Of a stretch of DNA of 64,000 bases, positions 13,295-23,696 are shown piece by piece; position 1 is the stretch's first letter, and every line of letters starts with the position of its first letter. The stretch comes from Lepeophtheirus salmonis (Eukaryota > Arthropoda > Copepoda > Siphonostomatoida > Caligidae), in assembly GCF_016086655.4 (NCBI RefSeq), contig NC_052131.2, positions 9,531,940 to 9,595,939 of the forward strand, written 5' to 3'. The translations under genes were made by a program, and so were the position numbers. A model generated the notes under the pieces. The model worked only from the letters and a program-made list of their open reading frames with translations, had not been told where the DNA came from and did no database searches.

Positions 13295-13734
13295 TCTAGG
13301 CCAGAAATATATATAGCAGCCTACGTCCTTCACATTGAGGGGATATTTGAGTTAGAAAATATGTTTAACGTTACAAGTTGCAATCAAAGTAAATAGTATT
13401 TCTATTTCTGTACTTTTTCAATGTCGCCTAGATGCCGGGGTTTAGTTAAAAAAAATATTTATTTTTATGAAAAATACACGAATCATATATAAAGGTTCAA
13501 TCATTTATATTTATACAATGACAGGTAATATTTCAAAGAGATTTTACGGTCAATTTAGAGGCATCGAATTCAAATTTCTGGCATTAATTGAAATACCCGA
13601 GAGTGTTAATTGTAGTTTAAAAACTCCGTTTTATTTATCGGATAGGCCCAATATTGTCTAAGAAATATAATTTATTAATATCCTAATTTTAAAAATGTGG
13701 CAGTGAATTTTGGCTACTTTAAATACAATTAGGG

Positions 13735-13880
13735 GTAACTCCAAAGGATGAATCAGAATCATTTGTTCATTTAAATTTACTATAATTTGTGGAAATGTAT
13801 TTTATGTTCAATTTTGAGAAAAATTATTCTAGCTTCATTCTGGGTTGACGTGCTACAAATATGCAATTTTATTACAATGA
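13735..13880 (+). repeat. dispersed repeat B, 3' part
   Basis: Shares CTCCAAAGGATGAATCAG and TTTTGAGAAAAATTATTC followed by CTAGCTT and a TTGACGTGCTAC-like end with copies at about 26.85-27.11 kb, 31.93-32.11 kb (reverse), 51.12-51.43 kb (reverse) and 51.5 kb. No coding content seen. Confidence 0.45.
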
Positions 13881-15980
13881 CTCAGTATTTTTAAGAGTTG
13901 GTCTTAAGTTATATATAATAGATTGTAATAATTAATTATGGCTCAATTCATTTATATTTATGTACATATGGGATTAAGAGAAGATCGATATGAGTGAATC
14001 ACAACGGACATAGCTATCCTACTTCTATGAAAATAAAATATTGGGGCACGCTAACTAAAATCTACCATCGCCACTTTCTTTTTCTAATTATTCTTCCTTT
14101 TCTCTCTCTCTCTCTTTCTATACCAAGAACTTTTTTTCCTTAGATTCAACTAGATATATAATATGCTGTAACATAGAAAAGCACATATATAGGAAATTAA
14201 TGAATTAGATACTACAAATTTTTATTTTTCCGATATTAATTTGAATGAGTATAAATCAATGAAGTAGCTAAGAATGAATTATACTAATTTATACGTTTTC
14301 AATATAAACCCAAGATATTTTATAACCACCACTTCCACCACCCTGATATAAATAAAATAACAATTTTTGATATATATATTAAAGTTTTATTTATATCATA
14401 ATATTTAAATTAAATAAGTAAAGAAAAATAGACGTTTAAAACATATATCCATAATAACAAGCATATTTTTTTCTATAATATCCTTACGTCCAATTCGGAT
14501 GAACATCCAATATACTTCACCTATTGAGATAAAAAAAATATAAAATCTTTGTAAAACAATAACTTGATTTGTTCTTACCTTCTAATTATCCAGTATTCAA
14601 CTCCTTATTTTTTTTTCTGATGATCAGAGGTTCAGAGAAGCAATAGTTACTAATCTGTGTTTTCTCTTCAATCACCATAATTATCATGGCGATGTATTTA
14701 TGAATTGTATGATGCATTTTAATATATTAGGTTGCTGTAGGATTAATATCTAGTTGAGTCTACGGAAAAAAAGTTATTGGTATAGAAAGGGAGAGATGAA
14801 AAAAAAGGAAAAATAATTAGAAAGAGAAAGTGGTGTTGGTAGATTTTAGTAAACGAACCCAAATATTGTAATTTTTAGTGGGCTATTAGTGTTTTGAACT
14901 TGAGTTTGATTAATTTTTTTTATGATTCCCATAGACATTTTGTACACAAAAAGTTACGGCGCTCTAGACATACATGAAAGTGTTCTCGTTTTTCTAAATT
15001 CAATTTAATTTAGCAATCTCATTTGGAGTATCCAACTTTTTTATGCCTCAAAAACTGTAAAGCTTCATTTAACGAGCGCCGTAGTGTATGTATGCACACT
15101 GTACATGCCTGGTACAACCTCATAATTGGAACGCTGAACGGAACTAAATAATGGCTAAACGCTTAGAAGCCTGACATTAATAATATCTAATTAGCATATG
15201 CTTCGAGGTTTAATTTGGTTCACAGCTAGGATTTGAACATCTGAAACTCAGCCTGGATTTTATGCTTAACATTAACCACAAAGTTTGAAAGTTCCAAATT
15301 TGAAAATACTTTACTGCGTAGTTATGCCATGCAATTTAATGAATGTTGACTGAAATGAATATGAATATGTTGTAGCAATGAATACAAAAACTAAGAGGAA
15401 GAGGAGGCGTGTGAGATGAGATACAATATGGGCGATCTTATTTTTTTACTTAATTAATAGCTAAATGAGAGTAGATCGTAGTAAATTTATTAATAATATT
15501 AAAAACTATAACTAGACAAGTAAAATTTTATATATGTTTAAAAACATGATCTATTTTCCTAATCTTCATTTTAATATAAACCATTCAATTTGTGAATCCT
15601 TTTTTGACTCTTTAGTTTTCATCTTAATAGAAGTTCTATTTATTTTTTCGCAAGTATTATCATTAACTTCAAAAACTAAATTTTTGCCATACAGTTAAAA
15701 ATTCGACTGGATATCAATGCTATAAACAAATCAAAACGGCTCTTAATTGTATTCAACGTAAATAATTTCAAGTTAGTATAGGTTTTCTGCTTTTAGTTTA
15801 TAAATATAATTGATGGAAATATTTTTTTTGATTTTTCTTTGTTGAAGATATCCTTTTGATGAATATAGGGATGCTGTTTTCAATTTTTGAAAATATTGTA
15901 TATGAAACAAACACACAAAGAAAATGGAGGACTAATATGAGTATGTTGGTAGCTTCTTTGTCAATCTGGAAGTAGTTCTT
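13881..15980. other. AT-rich stretch with a CT microsatellite
   Basis: No gene or transposon feature recognised. A (CT)n microsatellite lies at about 14100-14118. Confidence 0.5.
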
Positions 15981-16895
15981 CTAAGCTTTAGAGAGTTTTC
16001 GAGATAGGAAAGCTAGAGAGCGTTCAAATCCTTCATCCATTTGAGAGAGTACTTCCTCTGTACCATAGAGAGAAACATCCCTGGCGAGGAACAACGGCAA
16101 GGTGGAGTCATAATGCATAAGACGAGTAGAGTTAGTGACAGTTTGCTTAATGTTACTAAACCTTATCTCTGTCTCATTAGACCAGAACAAATGGATACCC
16201 GTCCTTGTAACTTCATGGAGAGGAGCCGCGACGACAGAGAGTTCCTTGAGGAACTGACTGTAAATTTGGACAAGACCAAGGAACGACTTCACTTCAGTTG
16301 CAAATGTAGGCGTTGGGAAGTTTAAAATAGGGTGATTTAACTTGGTATCCAATTATCGGCCGTTTTCAGATACCTTGAAGCCCAGCTATACTTGCTTGGA
16401 AAAATAAACTTACTTTGCTTCAAAGGAGCTCCAGTTGCTCGTATACGTTCATAAACAGGCTTGAGAGTCACTAAATGCTCAGATTTGGACTTAGAGAATA
16501 TAAGAAGATCATTTATTTAGACCTTCATATTGGGTAAACCATGCAACAATCTTTCTTGAGTGGATTGATCGATAGCAGGCGCAGAGAATAAGCCATAAGG
16601 GAGAGCGTTGAGAAGTAGTGTTCCTCAGGATTGTTCCCAAAATGACGACCAAATCATTGCAGGCTTAGCAAATGAGCTTACAGAAGCGGGATTACAGTCA
16701 CAGACGTGATACATAATTGTCAATTGGTTTGAATTCGTTGAGCCGGAATCTTTTAAACCGGATGGACTCGGATGGACAAAAGACATCATTCATCGATAGC
16801 ACAAGAGTTTTGTATGAATTATCATCTTCCATTGCCGTGACCTTCAGGGTATTTCTCCACTCTTGGACTTCAGTGCCACACACTGTAGGAGCAGA
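15981..16895 (-). pseudogene. internally deleted Ty3-type retroelement (gag and RT-RNase H fragments)
   Basis: Three pieces in transcription order on the minus strand. At 16883-16698 is a Gag-like segment (RFKRFRLNEFKPIDNYVSRL, the usual Gag helix). At about 16640-16360 is reverse transcriptase, with NALPYGLFSAPAI followed by a region where a stop codon precedes INDLL, exactly at the catalytic DD box. At 16352-15981 is the RT connection/RNase H start (HPILNFPTPTFATEVKSFLG, then LSRKLSKA). Gag is joined almost directly to the RT palm, so protease and the RT fingers are deleted. No long terminal repeats were recognised. It is a dead fragment. Confidence 0.8.
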
Positions 16896-16899
16896 GTAG

Positions 16900-17480
16900 T
16901 TTTGCAGTCTGTGGATAACTCAAAACACAACACAAAATAAACAAACTAGTGGGTTAACAAAACTCAAATGTTATAAAAATCTTCTCTAGCTAAGGTTAGT
17001 CCGTCTTCCGGATCTCCAATGATAATTTTCTAAAAAGTAAAATATTTATAAAATAGATTGAATAATAAATCATGATTATATCTGCAAATAATAACTAAAT
17101 ATTACCTCAAGTCCACACAAAAAAGTTTCAGTGCACCAATACATTTTTTAGCTATTGATAACGTAGGTCCTCGTATCGCTAGTTTAAAACTTTAGTGCAT
17201 GGTAGCTCATGATTTTATTACATGTATTACAATAAATTATTATACATGGGACATATAACATCTAAAATTGATTTTATACTATTTTTGGGCAAATATGATA
17301 AAATCCTCAAAATTCAATGTTGATATGTAACTTCAAGAACAAATTTACCTAGCAAGAAAGTATTTTATAACAAAATAAAGGTCATCAATTGATCCTACAG
17401 ACCAAACTGCAATATTTTTTTCATGGGCTGATATTCAAATCATCCAAAAAAAATTGACAACTATAAACATACGCTGGCTA
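16900..17480. other. AT-rich stretch, no gene seen
   Basis: Separates the Ty3-type fragment from the Tc1-like fragment. No coding frame or repeat identified. Confidence 0.45.
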
Positions 17481-17489
17481 TGACAGGGT

Positions 17490-18014
17490 TATGCCCAATA
17501 AAAAGCAAAATGCCCCCCTGATTCAGTTGTCAAGCATCCGCTGAAAATAATGGTGCAAGGTGCATTTGGGGCTCTGGCAGTCAGTGAGCTTCATGTGGTG
17601 GACTGCAAAAAGAGGATCAATAGTGAGTACTATCAGACTGAGATTCTGGAAAAGTTTTCTCTGTCTGCACTCACTCCCAACAGCTCTGAGGGAACCATTA
17701 GCAGCTGTAAAATTGTTCCCCTGATATCGGAATCCATCTTGATGCAAGACAATGCTCCATCACATGCATCCAAATCAACTGAGAAATTGTGTTCTGATCA
17801 TCTTTCTTTGTTTCTGGATGAAAGACCTACAGGAAACGGTCCTGACTTGAATCTGATTGAAAATATGTGGCAATTATGAAGGAGAAGTGCAAGAGCCTGA
17901 TCACTTGCACATCCAAAGAGAAGATCATACAACAAGTCAAAACAGTCTGGCAAACTCTGGATCCCGAAATCTTTGAGAATCTGTTTGTAGGCATGCCTAG
18001 AAAAATCAGATAAG
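17490..18014 (+). pseudogene. Tc1-like transposase, C-terminal half, frameshifted
   Basis: Reads KCPPDSVVKHPLKIMVQGAF, then SELHVV, EYYQTEILEK, the catalytic block MQDNAPSHASKST (second Asp) and GPDLNLIENMWQL (third acidic block of the DDE triad). A frameshift near 17876 moves the frame, after which WQTLDPEIFENLF and VGMPRKIR complete the C-terminus with a stop. Conserved spacing fits the C-terminal half of a Tc1-family DDE enzyme; the helix-turn-helix N-terminus and first catalytic residue are absent upstream. Inactive fragment; terminal inverted repeats were not identified. Confidence 0.85.
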
Positions 18015-18289
18015 TCATGAAGAAAAAAAAGGAGACATTATTCGGGAGATTTTTGTATTCACAGTCCTTTTTTTCAATGAAATACACGGTAGTTTCTCCA
18101 GCGACAATCTTTTTGTGTACCTTTGTACCTTAGTGATATTCAAATTATAAAAATAAGATTTATTTGCATTTTCGAACTTTATTTATATTTTTACCGCCAT
18201 TTTTAGGTACAAAAGAGTCAGTTATTACTTTAGTACTCTAGAGCGCTCACTGCCTAGTTATTAGAGTAAATGTAGGATTGAGTACTAAA

Positions 18290-19000
18290 GCATTAAACCA
18301 AATAGCACATCCAGTACCGTTAGCCTGAGGAAATAGTATGGTCAATATTTGTTATGATATTTTCGCAAGATGTCGGTTTTTCTATGACGTTACTCATTTA
18401 TTTATTGTACGTACTAACAAGGTTAATAGAAATACGAAGTTATACAATAACGCGTTTACAACTGATGTTTGACTTCCACTACGCTTTGCGTGTTTTCTCA
18501 AAATTTGTTTTCCTTACCCAGTAAGCAGTACAATAAATGAAATTGAAAATTCTAGCTATAGTGACGTCATTGACAATGAGTGGTTGCGTATTTTATAAAA
18601 ATATGCCTATTTTGCCCAGCAGTCGGAACAATACATCAAATTGAAAATTCTAGCAAGACCGATTACATGATGTACGATGGTCTAACCTTGTATTTCTATT
18701 AACCTTGCGTACTAGGTAGTATTAATACATAGTAGTATTTACATATTATTTTAAAGCAAATTTGAAACAAATTACTACAAAATAATGGGGCATTGTTGTG
18801 TTTCAGGATGCAAAAATAGAACTGAGTCAAATTTCCAAAAGCTTCAAGGAAACGTTCGCTTTTTTAAATTTCCCATTCTCAAAAATCCAAAGAAGTCGCA
18901 AAAAGAAAAAAAAGGATATCAAATCTTAAATATCTTCCTAATTAGAAACCTGCCGACCATTTTGTATGTGAAAATCATTTAGAATCATAATTATCTTTCC
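18290..19000 (+). pseudogene. P-element-like 5' end with broken THAP domain
   Basis: The segment from about 18290 (AAGCATTAAACCAAATAGC) to 18784 matches the leader upstream of the other THAP copy at 44434-44665, apart from a 290-bp insertion (18418-18707). The ORF from 18785 starts MGHCCVSGCKNRTESNFQK, the first Cys pair of a THAP zinc finger. In the next frame the domain continues KPADHFVCENHLES, the second Cys/His pair (C-x2-H). A frameshift in the A-rich tract around 18897-18915 separates the two. THAP domains are the DNA-binding domains of P-type transposases. Confidence 0.75.
18418..18707. mobile_element. 290-bp MITE inside the P-like leader
   Basis: Perfect 18-bp terminal inverted repeats: CAAGGTTAATAGAAATAC at 18418-18435 and its reverse complement at 18690-18707. 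Similarity extends for about seven more bases with two mismatches. Flanked by CGTACTAA (18410-18417) and CGTACTAG (18708-18715), an 8-bp target duplication with one change. The related locus at 44.53 kb lacks the insert and aligns base for base across one copy of the duplication, giving an empty-site confirmation. No coding capacity. An 8-bp duplication fits hAT or P superfamilies. Confidence 0.9.
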
Positions 19001-19021
19001 GTAATTGTTCAAGCAAAAAGT

Positions 19022-19348
19022 ATATTAAGAATGAAGTAAATAAAAGTAGAAATAGAGCAGTACTTGACTCATTCACGAGAGAACAGGAATTAATGCTTGA
19101 AATAATAATAACTCTAGCGGCTAAAAAAGTAAACTTTGACCAAGATATTTTTTTTTCCAATAAGTATAACGAAGTTAGCCTTTGATGCGCTACTTGGTTT
19201 CATGCTTTATAGAGTACGAGAATTGGAGGAGGAAGAGAACAAGAAGAAGAGGAAAGAATTAATTCATTCGCAGCATGAATTACAAAGAGAAAAGTACTCT
19301 GATCTTCAAAAATATATTAAAAAGCATCTTGCCACCGCAGCTATTTAG
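19022..19348 (+). pseudogene. frameshifted coiled-coil ORF downstream of THAP fragment
   Basis: Two overlapping open frames look like one broken coding region. The first (from about 19022) contains RAVLDSFTREQELMLEIIIT and AAKKVNFDQDIFFSNKYNEV. After a shift near 19170 the second continues DALLGFMLYRVRELEEEENK and ends KYSDLQKYIKKHLATAAI with a stop. The second half is strongly charged and helical (coiled coil). I do not recognise the family. It lies in the same frame as the THAP CENH motif upstream and so may belong to the same element. Confidence 0.35.
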
Positions 19349-21346
19349 ATTTATAGCAATTAGTTTTTTGTCTATAAATAATGTACATATGCACAATGAA
19401 TGATACTTCCATTAATGGAGATGACTATGAGATACACCAAGGGAAGCACAATAAACTCTTTAAAGAGATGAGATCCCTGAACATCATGGATATCCCCATG
19501 TCATAGACAGAAATACATAACAGATATTAATTCAATGGAATCATGAGTGGACGTGGATCCATATATATTTGGATGCTCCACAAAAAAAGATACATCCAAA
19601 TCATCCTCATTGTCTTTGAAGTCATTGATTTGATATATATACATCACTATTCTTAATTAAGTTTATTAAGACACGAACTATTTGCACAGAAAAGTAATAA
19701 ATCAGTTTATCAATTCGTACTTTACCCCATGATGCTTTTTGGTCGTAAGAAGTCTCGTGACGCTTTATAAACACTCTTACTTACATACTATTTCAATAAA
19801 GTATATATTAGTATTACTAATACAATTATTGGCTTTAATTAATCAATATTACATTAAATTTGTATAATATTTTCAGGAAATCGTATATTTAGTAGTCATC
19901 CCGATCCTCGATCCCTGGGTGTATATTTATACAATTAAAAATAACAGATGCGAAGTGGTAATAAGCATTAAAAAGTTAGTGTGGTAATTTTTGTTAAAGA
20001 AATAAATCAACATGATAACCTCAGAACACCCAACAGATAAGTGTATTCTGGTAACCAAGTATGTTTGGATAAAAATTGATAAAATGGGCTTAATTTCATG
20101 ACTTGGTTTTAGCTTTGTTTTTAAGATTAAAGATGTCTTCAAAGAACCATAAATAAAAGATAATAACCAAACGGCGTTCATGGATTTTTTCCCGCTAATA
20201 GTTCAACTTGCCCTTGTTCAGGATCTCAAAATGAACGAAAAGCCTTCCTCTATTTAAGTGTAACTGCAGAGTTTAAATTTTTTTAAATCCACTAACATCC
20301 AGAGCTTCATATCTTTTCTCATTAATTAATAACCACAAAATAAATGTTAATAGTAGATTTGATCATAATTATCCATAGATGTTAAGTAATCCAGGAATCA
20401 TCTCGTTTCTGGGGTAAGAAAGATGTTCGTAATATAATTACAAAATTAAATGTACAGAAAATTTAATAAAATTTGGAATAGATCGGACAGAACACGAAGA
20501 CAAGTTGATTTACATTTATTAAATATAATACTAAGAAAATCAAAAATAACATTTCTATTTTATGTAATAAATGGACGGTTCTTAATTAAGTCTTTATTTA
20601 CAAATTCAAATGACATATAAGTAGAGTACAGACATTTTCACTTGATTTGAATCATTCTTTCAGCAGCTTGTCATGGGCACAGTTCAAAGTCTAAGCCATG
20701 CACAATTATAGACAGCAAAAATTACCAAACAAACTTACGCACATAATTCTAAGTAGTACTTAATTTCACACTCCTTGATACTTCGAAGGCGATCCCCATA
20801 GATATTAAAGGCTTGGGAAAATGCGGAGATGGGGATTCTAAAGGTCCAAGGTTTTATAACAATCTTAAAAATAAGGAAAACCATTAATATTTGTCCCCCT
20901 CACAGGTCTGAAAATCTAACTACGCCGACAAATTTAGTTTCTTTTTAGTATTTTTACAAAATACAACAATGACAAACTAAAAGTTGAAATGATAATAAAC
21001 GAGTAATTTGAGAATGGATCCTATAATTCATATAATAAAATAAAACTAAGTATATAAACGGAATAAAATATTTTCTTATGCGATGTAATGAAGAATGGCA
21101 ATAAGCGTATTTATTGTCTAACCCATCTAAGGGCAACAAGAAATCACTTATCTCTTTCAAGACACTCTCCGACTTGGAAAGAAAACCAATCTTTTTCTTT
21201 CCATACATTTTATTCAGACTTGCATACACGCCATCTCAATATATATTTAACAGATTGAATAAAATAGTTGACTTAACAGAGTGATTTATATAATACATAA
21301 AGTCCAATCATTAATTAAGAGATCTTGTTAATAAAAAAGTATTAAT
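19349..21346. other. AT-rich intergenic stretch, no gene seen
   Basis: No coding frame supported. It lies downstream of the NDUFAB1 stop on the minus strand, so its right end must hold that gene's 3' untranslated region. Confidence 0.45.
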
Positions 21347-22524
21347 TTATTCGTAAATATCTTCGTGATCTGCAATATATCGAACCAATTTCCTGGGAGT
21401 TAGTAATTTATCTGCGTGATCATCAGGAATCTCGAATCCAAATTCGTCTTCTACCGCCATGATAACTTCGACATGATCAAGGGAGTCAAGTCCAAGATCA
21501 TTGATGAAGTGGGAGTCTAGAGTAAGCTGTAAATAAATATGAGTAAGTTAATAAAAGTATATCAAGTCTTATATACATATATAATAAATGTTGAAATTGT
21601 TTTACAAGCTCAAACATGAATTTTTAAAGGTTTTTTTTTTAAATATTTGAAACTTCAATATTTGAGTAATCAGAATATTATGCAGACAATTTTACTAATA
21701 GACAATAAAATGTGGAAATGGGATGTTTATTAATTATTTAGCAAACAATTTCCACGATCCAAAAAAGCGTTATAGACGAAATATTGTTTTCATATGTGTC
21801 TAATTGATTCGTGAAAAGTGTTTAGAAAGACGTTGTATACCCATGATTAAAAACCCACCTTGCTATTGTCAACTTTGTCGTATAAGTTAAGAACAAGGAG
21901 AATTCTTTCCTCAATCTTTTTAATGGACATTTCGACTGTAGCACTGTATTTTCTCAATATTTGAGCTTGAAACTATAAAATAAAACAAAAGAGTTAATAG
22001 GTGTGAGTCGTTACGCACCTTCTCAGCAGATATTTTATCGAAAGCTTTGCAGACATGAACGACCCGCTCTTCCAACTCTTTAAAACTTGGTTTTGAGGAG
22101 TTAAGCCTTACCTAAATCAATTGAAAGAATGAAATAATTAATCAAATCCTGATTCGAATTAAATAAAAGTTTAGTTAAAAAATATAAAGAGAACTGATTA
22201 GGGCTATGAGTAGTGATACTGACTCCCCTACGTAAAAACATTGTAGCTTAAAATGGAGTATGGAGATGAACCTAAAGGGATTGAATACTAAACTAATACT
22301 AGAAGGAATCAACATACCTGGAAAGGTTGAATCAAATTTTTAGGAGCTACGGGTTCAACAAAATGAATAAAGGTCCTTTTCTGATTTAAGAGACCCAGAG
22401 CCAAGGATGGACCCACAGAGGAGTTGTTCCAGATTCCGAATCCTCGGCTGCATGAAGCACCCAAGCATCTGGATCCAAAGAAAATGCGGTTCATTAGAGT
22501 CGAGGATCTCACGGCGGCGGACAT
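21347..22524 (-). CDS. NDUFAB1: mitochondrial acyl carrier protein (NDUFAB1), alternatively spliced
   Basis: Acyl carrier protein of mitochondrial fatty acid synthesis and a subunit of respiratory complex I; it also supports Fe-S cluster assembly and LYR proteins. Exon 1 is 22318-22524 (69 codons, an Arg/Ser-rich mitochondrial presequence), exon 2a 22019-22111, exon 2b 21859-21972 and exon 3 21347-21526. All junctions are phase 0 with GT-AG borders. Exon 3 has the phosphopantetheine site LGLDSLDHVEV (carrier Ser) and VEDEFGFEIPD, ending HEDIYE. Exons 2a (31 codons) and 2b (38 codons) both encode ACP helix I: FKELEERVVHVCKAFDKI versus IKKIEERILLVLNLYDKV. Using one gives 159 or 166 residues. 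The start chosen is MSAAVRSS; an in-frame ATG lies five codons upstream at 22539. Divergently oriented to the S26 gene. Confidence 0.93.
21859..21972 (-). other. NDUFAB1: NDUFAB1 alternative exon 2b
   Basis: 38 codons, phase 0 at both ends. Acceptor TTTTATTTTATAG, donor AAG/GTGGGT. Encodes a paralogous helix I (SIKKIEERILLVLNLYDKV), closer than 2a to the usual animal ACP sequence, which reads roughly L-x-x-I-x-x-R-V-x-x-V-L-x-x-YDK. Confidence 0.88.
22019..22111 (-). other. NDUFAB1: NDUFAB1 alternative exon 2a
   Basis: 31 codons, phase 0 at both ends. Acceptor TTGATTTAG, donor AAG/GTGCGT. Encodes VRLNSSKPSFKELEERVV and the rest of helix I up to FDKISAEK. Only 46 bp separate it from exon 2b, below every other intron recognised in the window (58 bp or more). 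Confidence 0.85.
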
Positions 22525-23196
22525 GTTTTCTCGTTTCACCTTTCTTAGACTATTATCAAAAATTATATAAAAAATATGTTTAATTAATAAAAAGCTGAAG
22601 AATCACATTTTCCGATTTTTATTGGTGGAAGAACGGAGAAAGAGAGGCAAAGGGAGCAGATTGATTGGTTGTTGGTCTTAATTATGAGCCTCATCATGTG
22701 TTTTCTTAAGTAAGCTGAGTATAGGGATAGAGCGTTCTTTCCCATTCGGTTTCGAGCTTTACATTATTTGGAAATTTTATAGAAATAAATTATTATTTAC
22801 TAATTTTTTAAATAATTAATAGCTAATTATTCAAATAAAATTACGCTATTAAAAAGGTATCATTTAAAATTTGTTATGAACATAAGAATTAAAAACCATC
22901 AATAAAGCAATGTAAAGTGATTTATTATTAGGTAGCTAAAGATAGAGTTGTTCTGTATCTTGGGATGAAAGTATCATACATGATAAAAGTACATCAATAA
23001 CATAAACTTAGACATAGCTGTACATTTTATATTAACCATTATTGTTAATTTTATCAATCATCCTACAACTTCATAGCTAGGGAGATTCAGATTGTCTTTG
23101 TATTGCATCTAAACAGATTGTAAACGCTATAAACTATAAAGTAGTATGCGAGGTATATTAAGATTTCCCTTCCCATGAGTTAGTTCTGAAGAGAGA
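22525..23196. promoter_or_regulatory. shared intergenic region between divergent NDUFAB1 and S26 peptidase genes
   Basis: About 670 bp separate the two start codons, so both promoters must lie here. No core promoter element can be assigned with confidence. A two-codon upstream reading frame (ATG AGT TAG, 23175-23183) sits 13 bases before the S26 start codon and could dampen its translation if included in the transcript. Confidence 0.45.
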
Positions 23197-23586
23197 ATGA
23201 GATCAGGTTGGACTCTTTTTCTCGGCTCAATCTTTGGTGGTGTTATTTTGTACAAGGAGGTTATTAATCGTTTTTGGTCAATACACAGAGTATCAGGGCC
23301 TTCCATGCTCCCGACTCTTCAAGACTCTGACATTGTTCTTGTTCATCGAAATACAAGAGACCTTGGGCTTAAAGACGTTGTGGTCCTAAAAGAACCTAAG
23401 AAGAGAGGAGACTCCTCTCTCCTCATCAAAAGAATCAAGTCCATTCAACAAGATAGCATTTCTGTGGAGAGTGACGCAGGCTCTGGATATAGAGACTCGT
23501 CTTTTTTTGGCCCTGTTACTAAGGATCATATACGAGGAGTTGCTGTGGCACTTTTGTGGCCTCCTAAAAGGATGAAAGGCCTCTGA
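23197..23586 (+). CDS. short S26-family serine peptidase, inner-membrane-protease-like
   Basis: A 129-residue protein without introns. The N-terminus (residues 5-22) is a hydrophobic membrane anchor. VSGPSMLPTL (catalytic Ser36) and LIKRI (general-base Lys78) are the Ser-Lys dyad of type I signal peptidases of the mitochondrial inner membrane protease group. FFGPVTKDHIRGVAVALLWPPKR matches the C-terminal part of that family. It is short: the family's usual VxxGHVWLEGDN segment is reduced to VESDAGSGYRDS, so the conserved GDN turn is altered. Best guess is a divergent IMMP1L (the catalytic partner of IMMP2L), which lies 110 bp downstream on the same strand. A different S26 paralogue is possible. 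Confidence 0.8.
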   Translation: MRSGWTLFLGSIFGGVILYKEVINRFWSIHRVSGPSMLPTLQDSDIVLVHRNTRDLGLKDVVVLKEPKKRGDSSLLIKRIKSIQQDSISVESDAGSGYRDSSFFGPVTKDHIRGVAVALLWPPKRMKGL

Positions 23587-23696
23587 TTGTTGAATTGATC
23601 GAATAATATCGAACTATTCCAGAACAGTAGACGTACTCTTGTTACAGGAAATCTGAAATACAGGGAAATACCAATTAAGGATGCAATGTCTTAACA

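Noticed and set aside
16041..16325. plus-strand ORF of 94 codons
   Set aside because: Shadow of the Ty3-type RT/RNase H fragment on the other strand.
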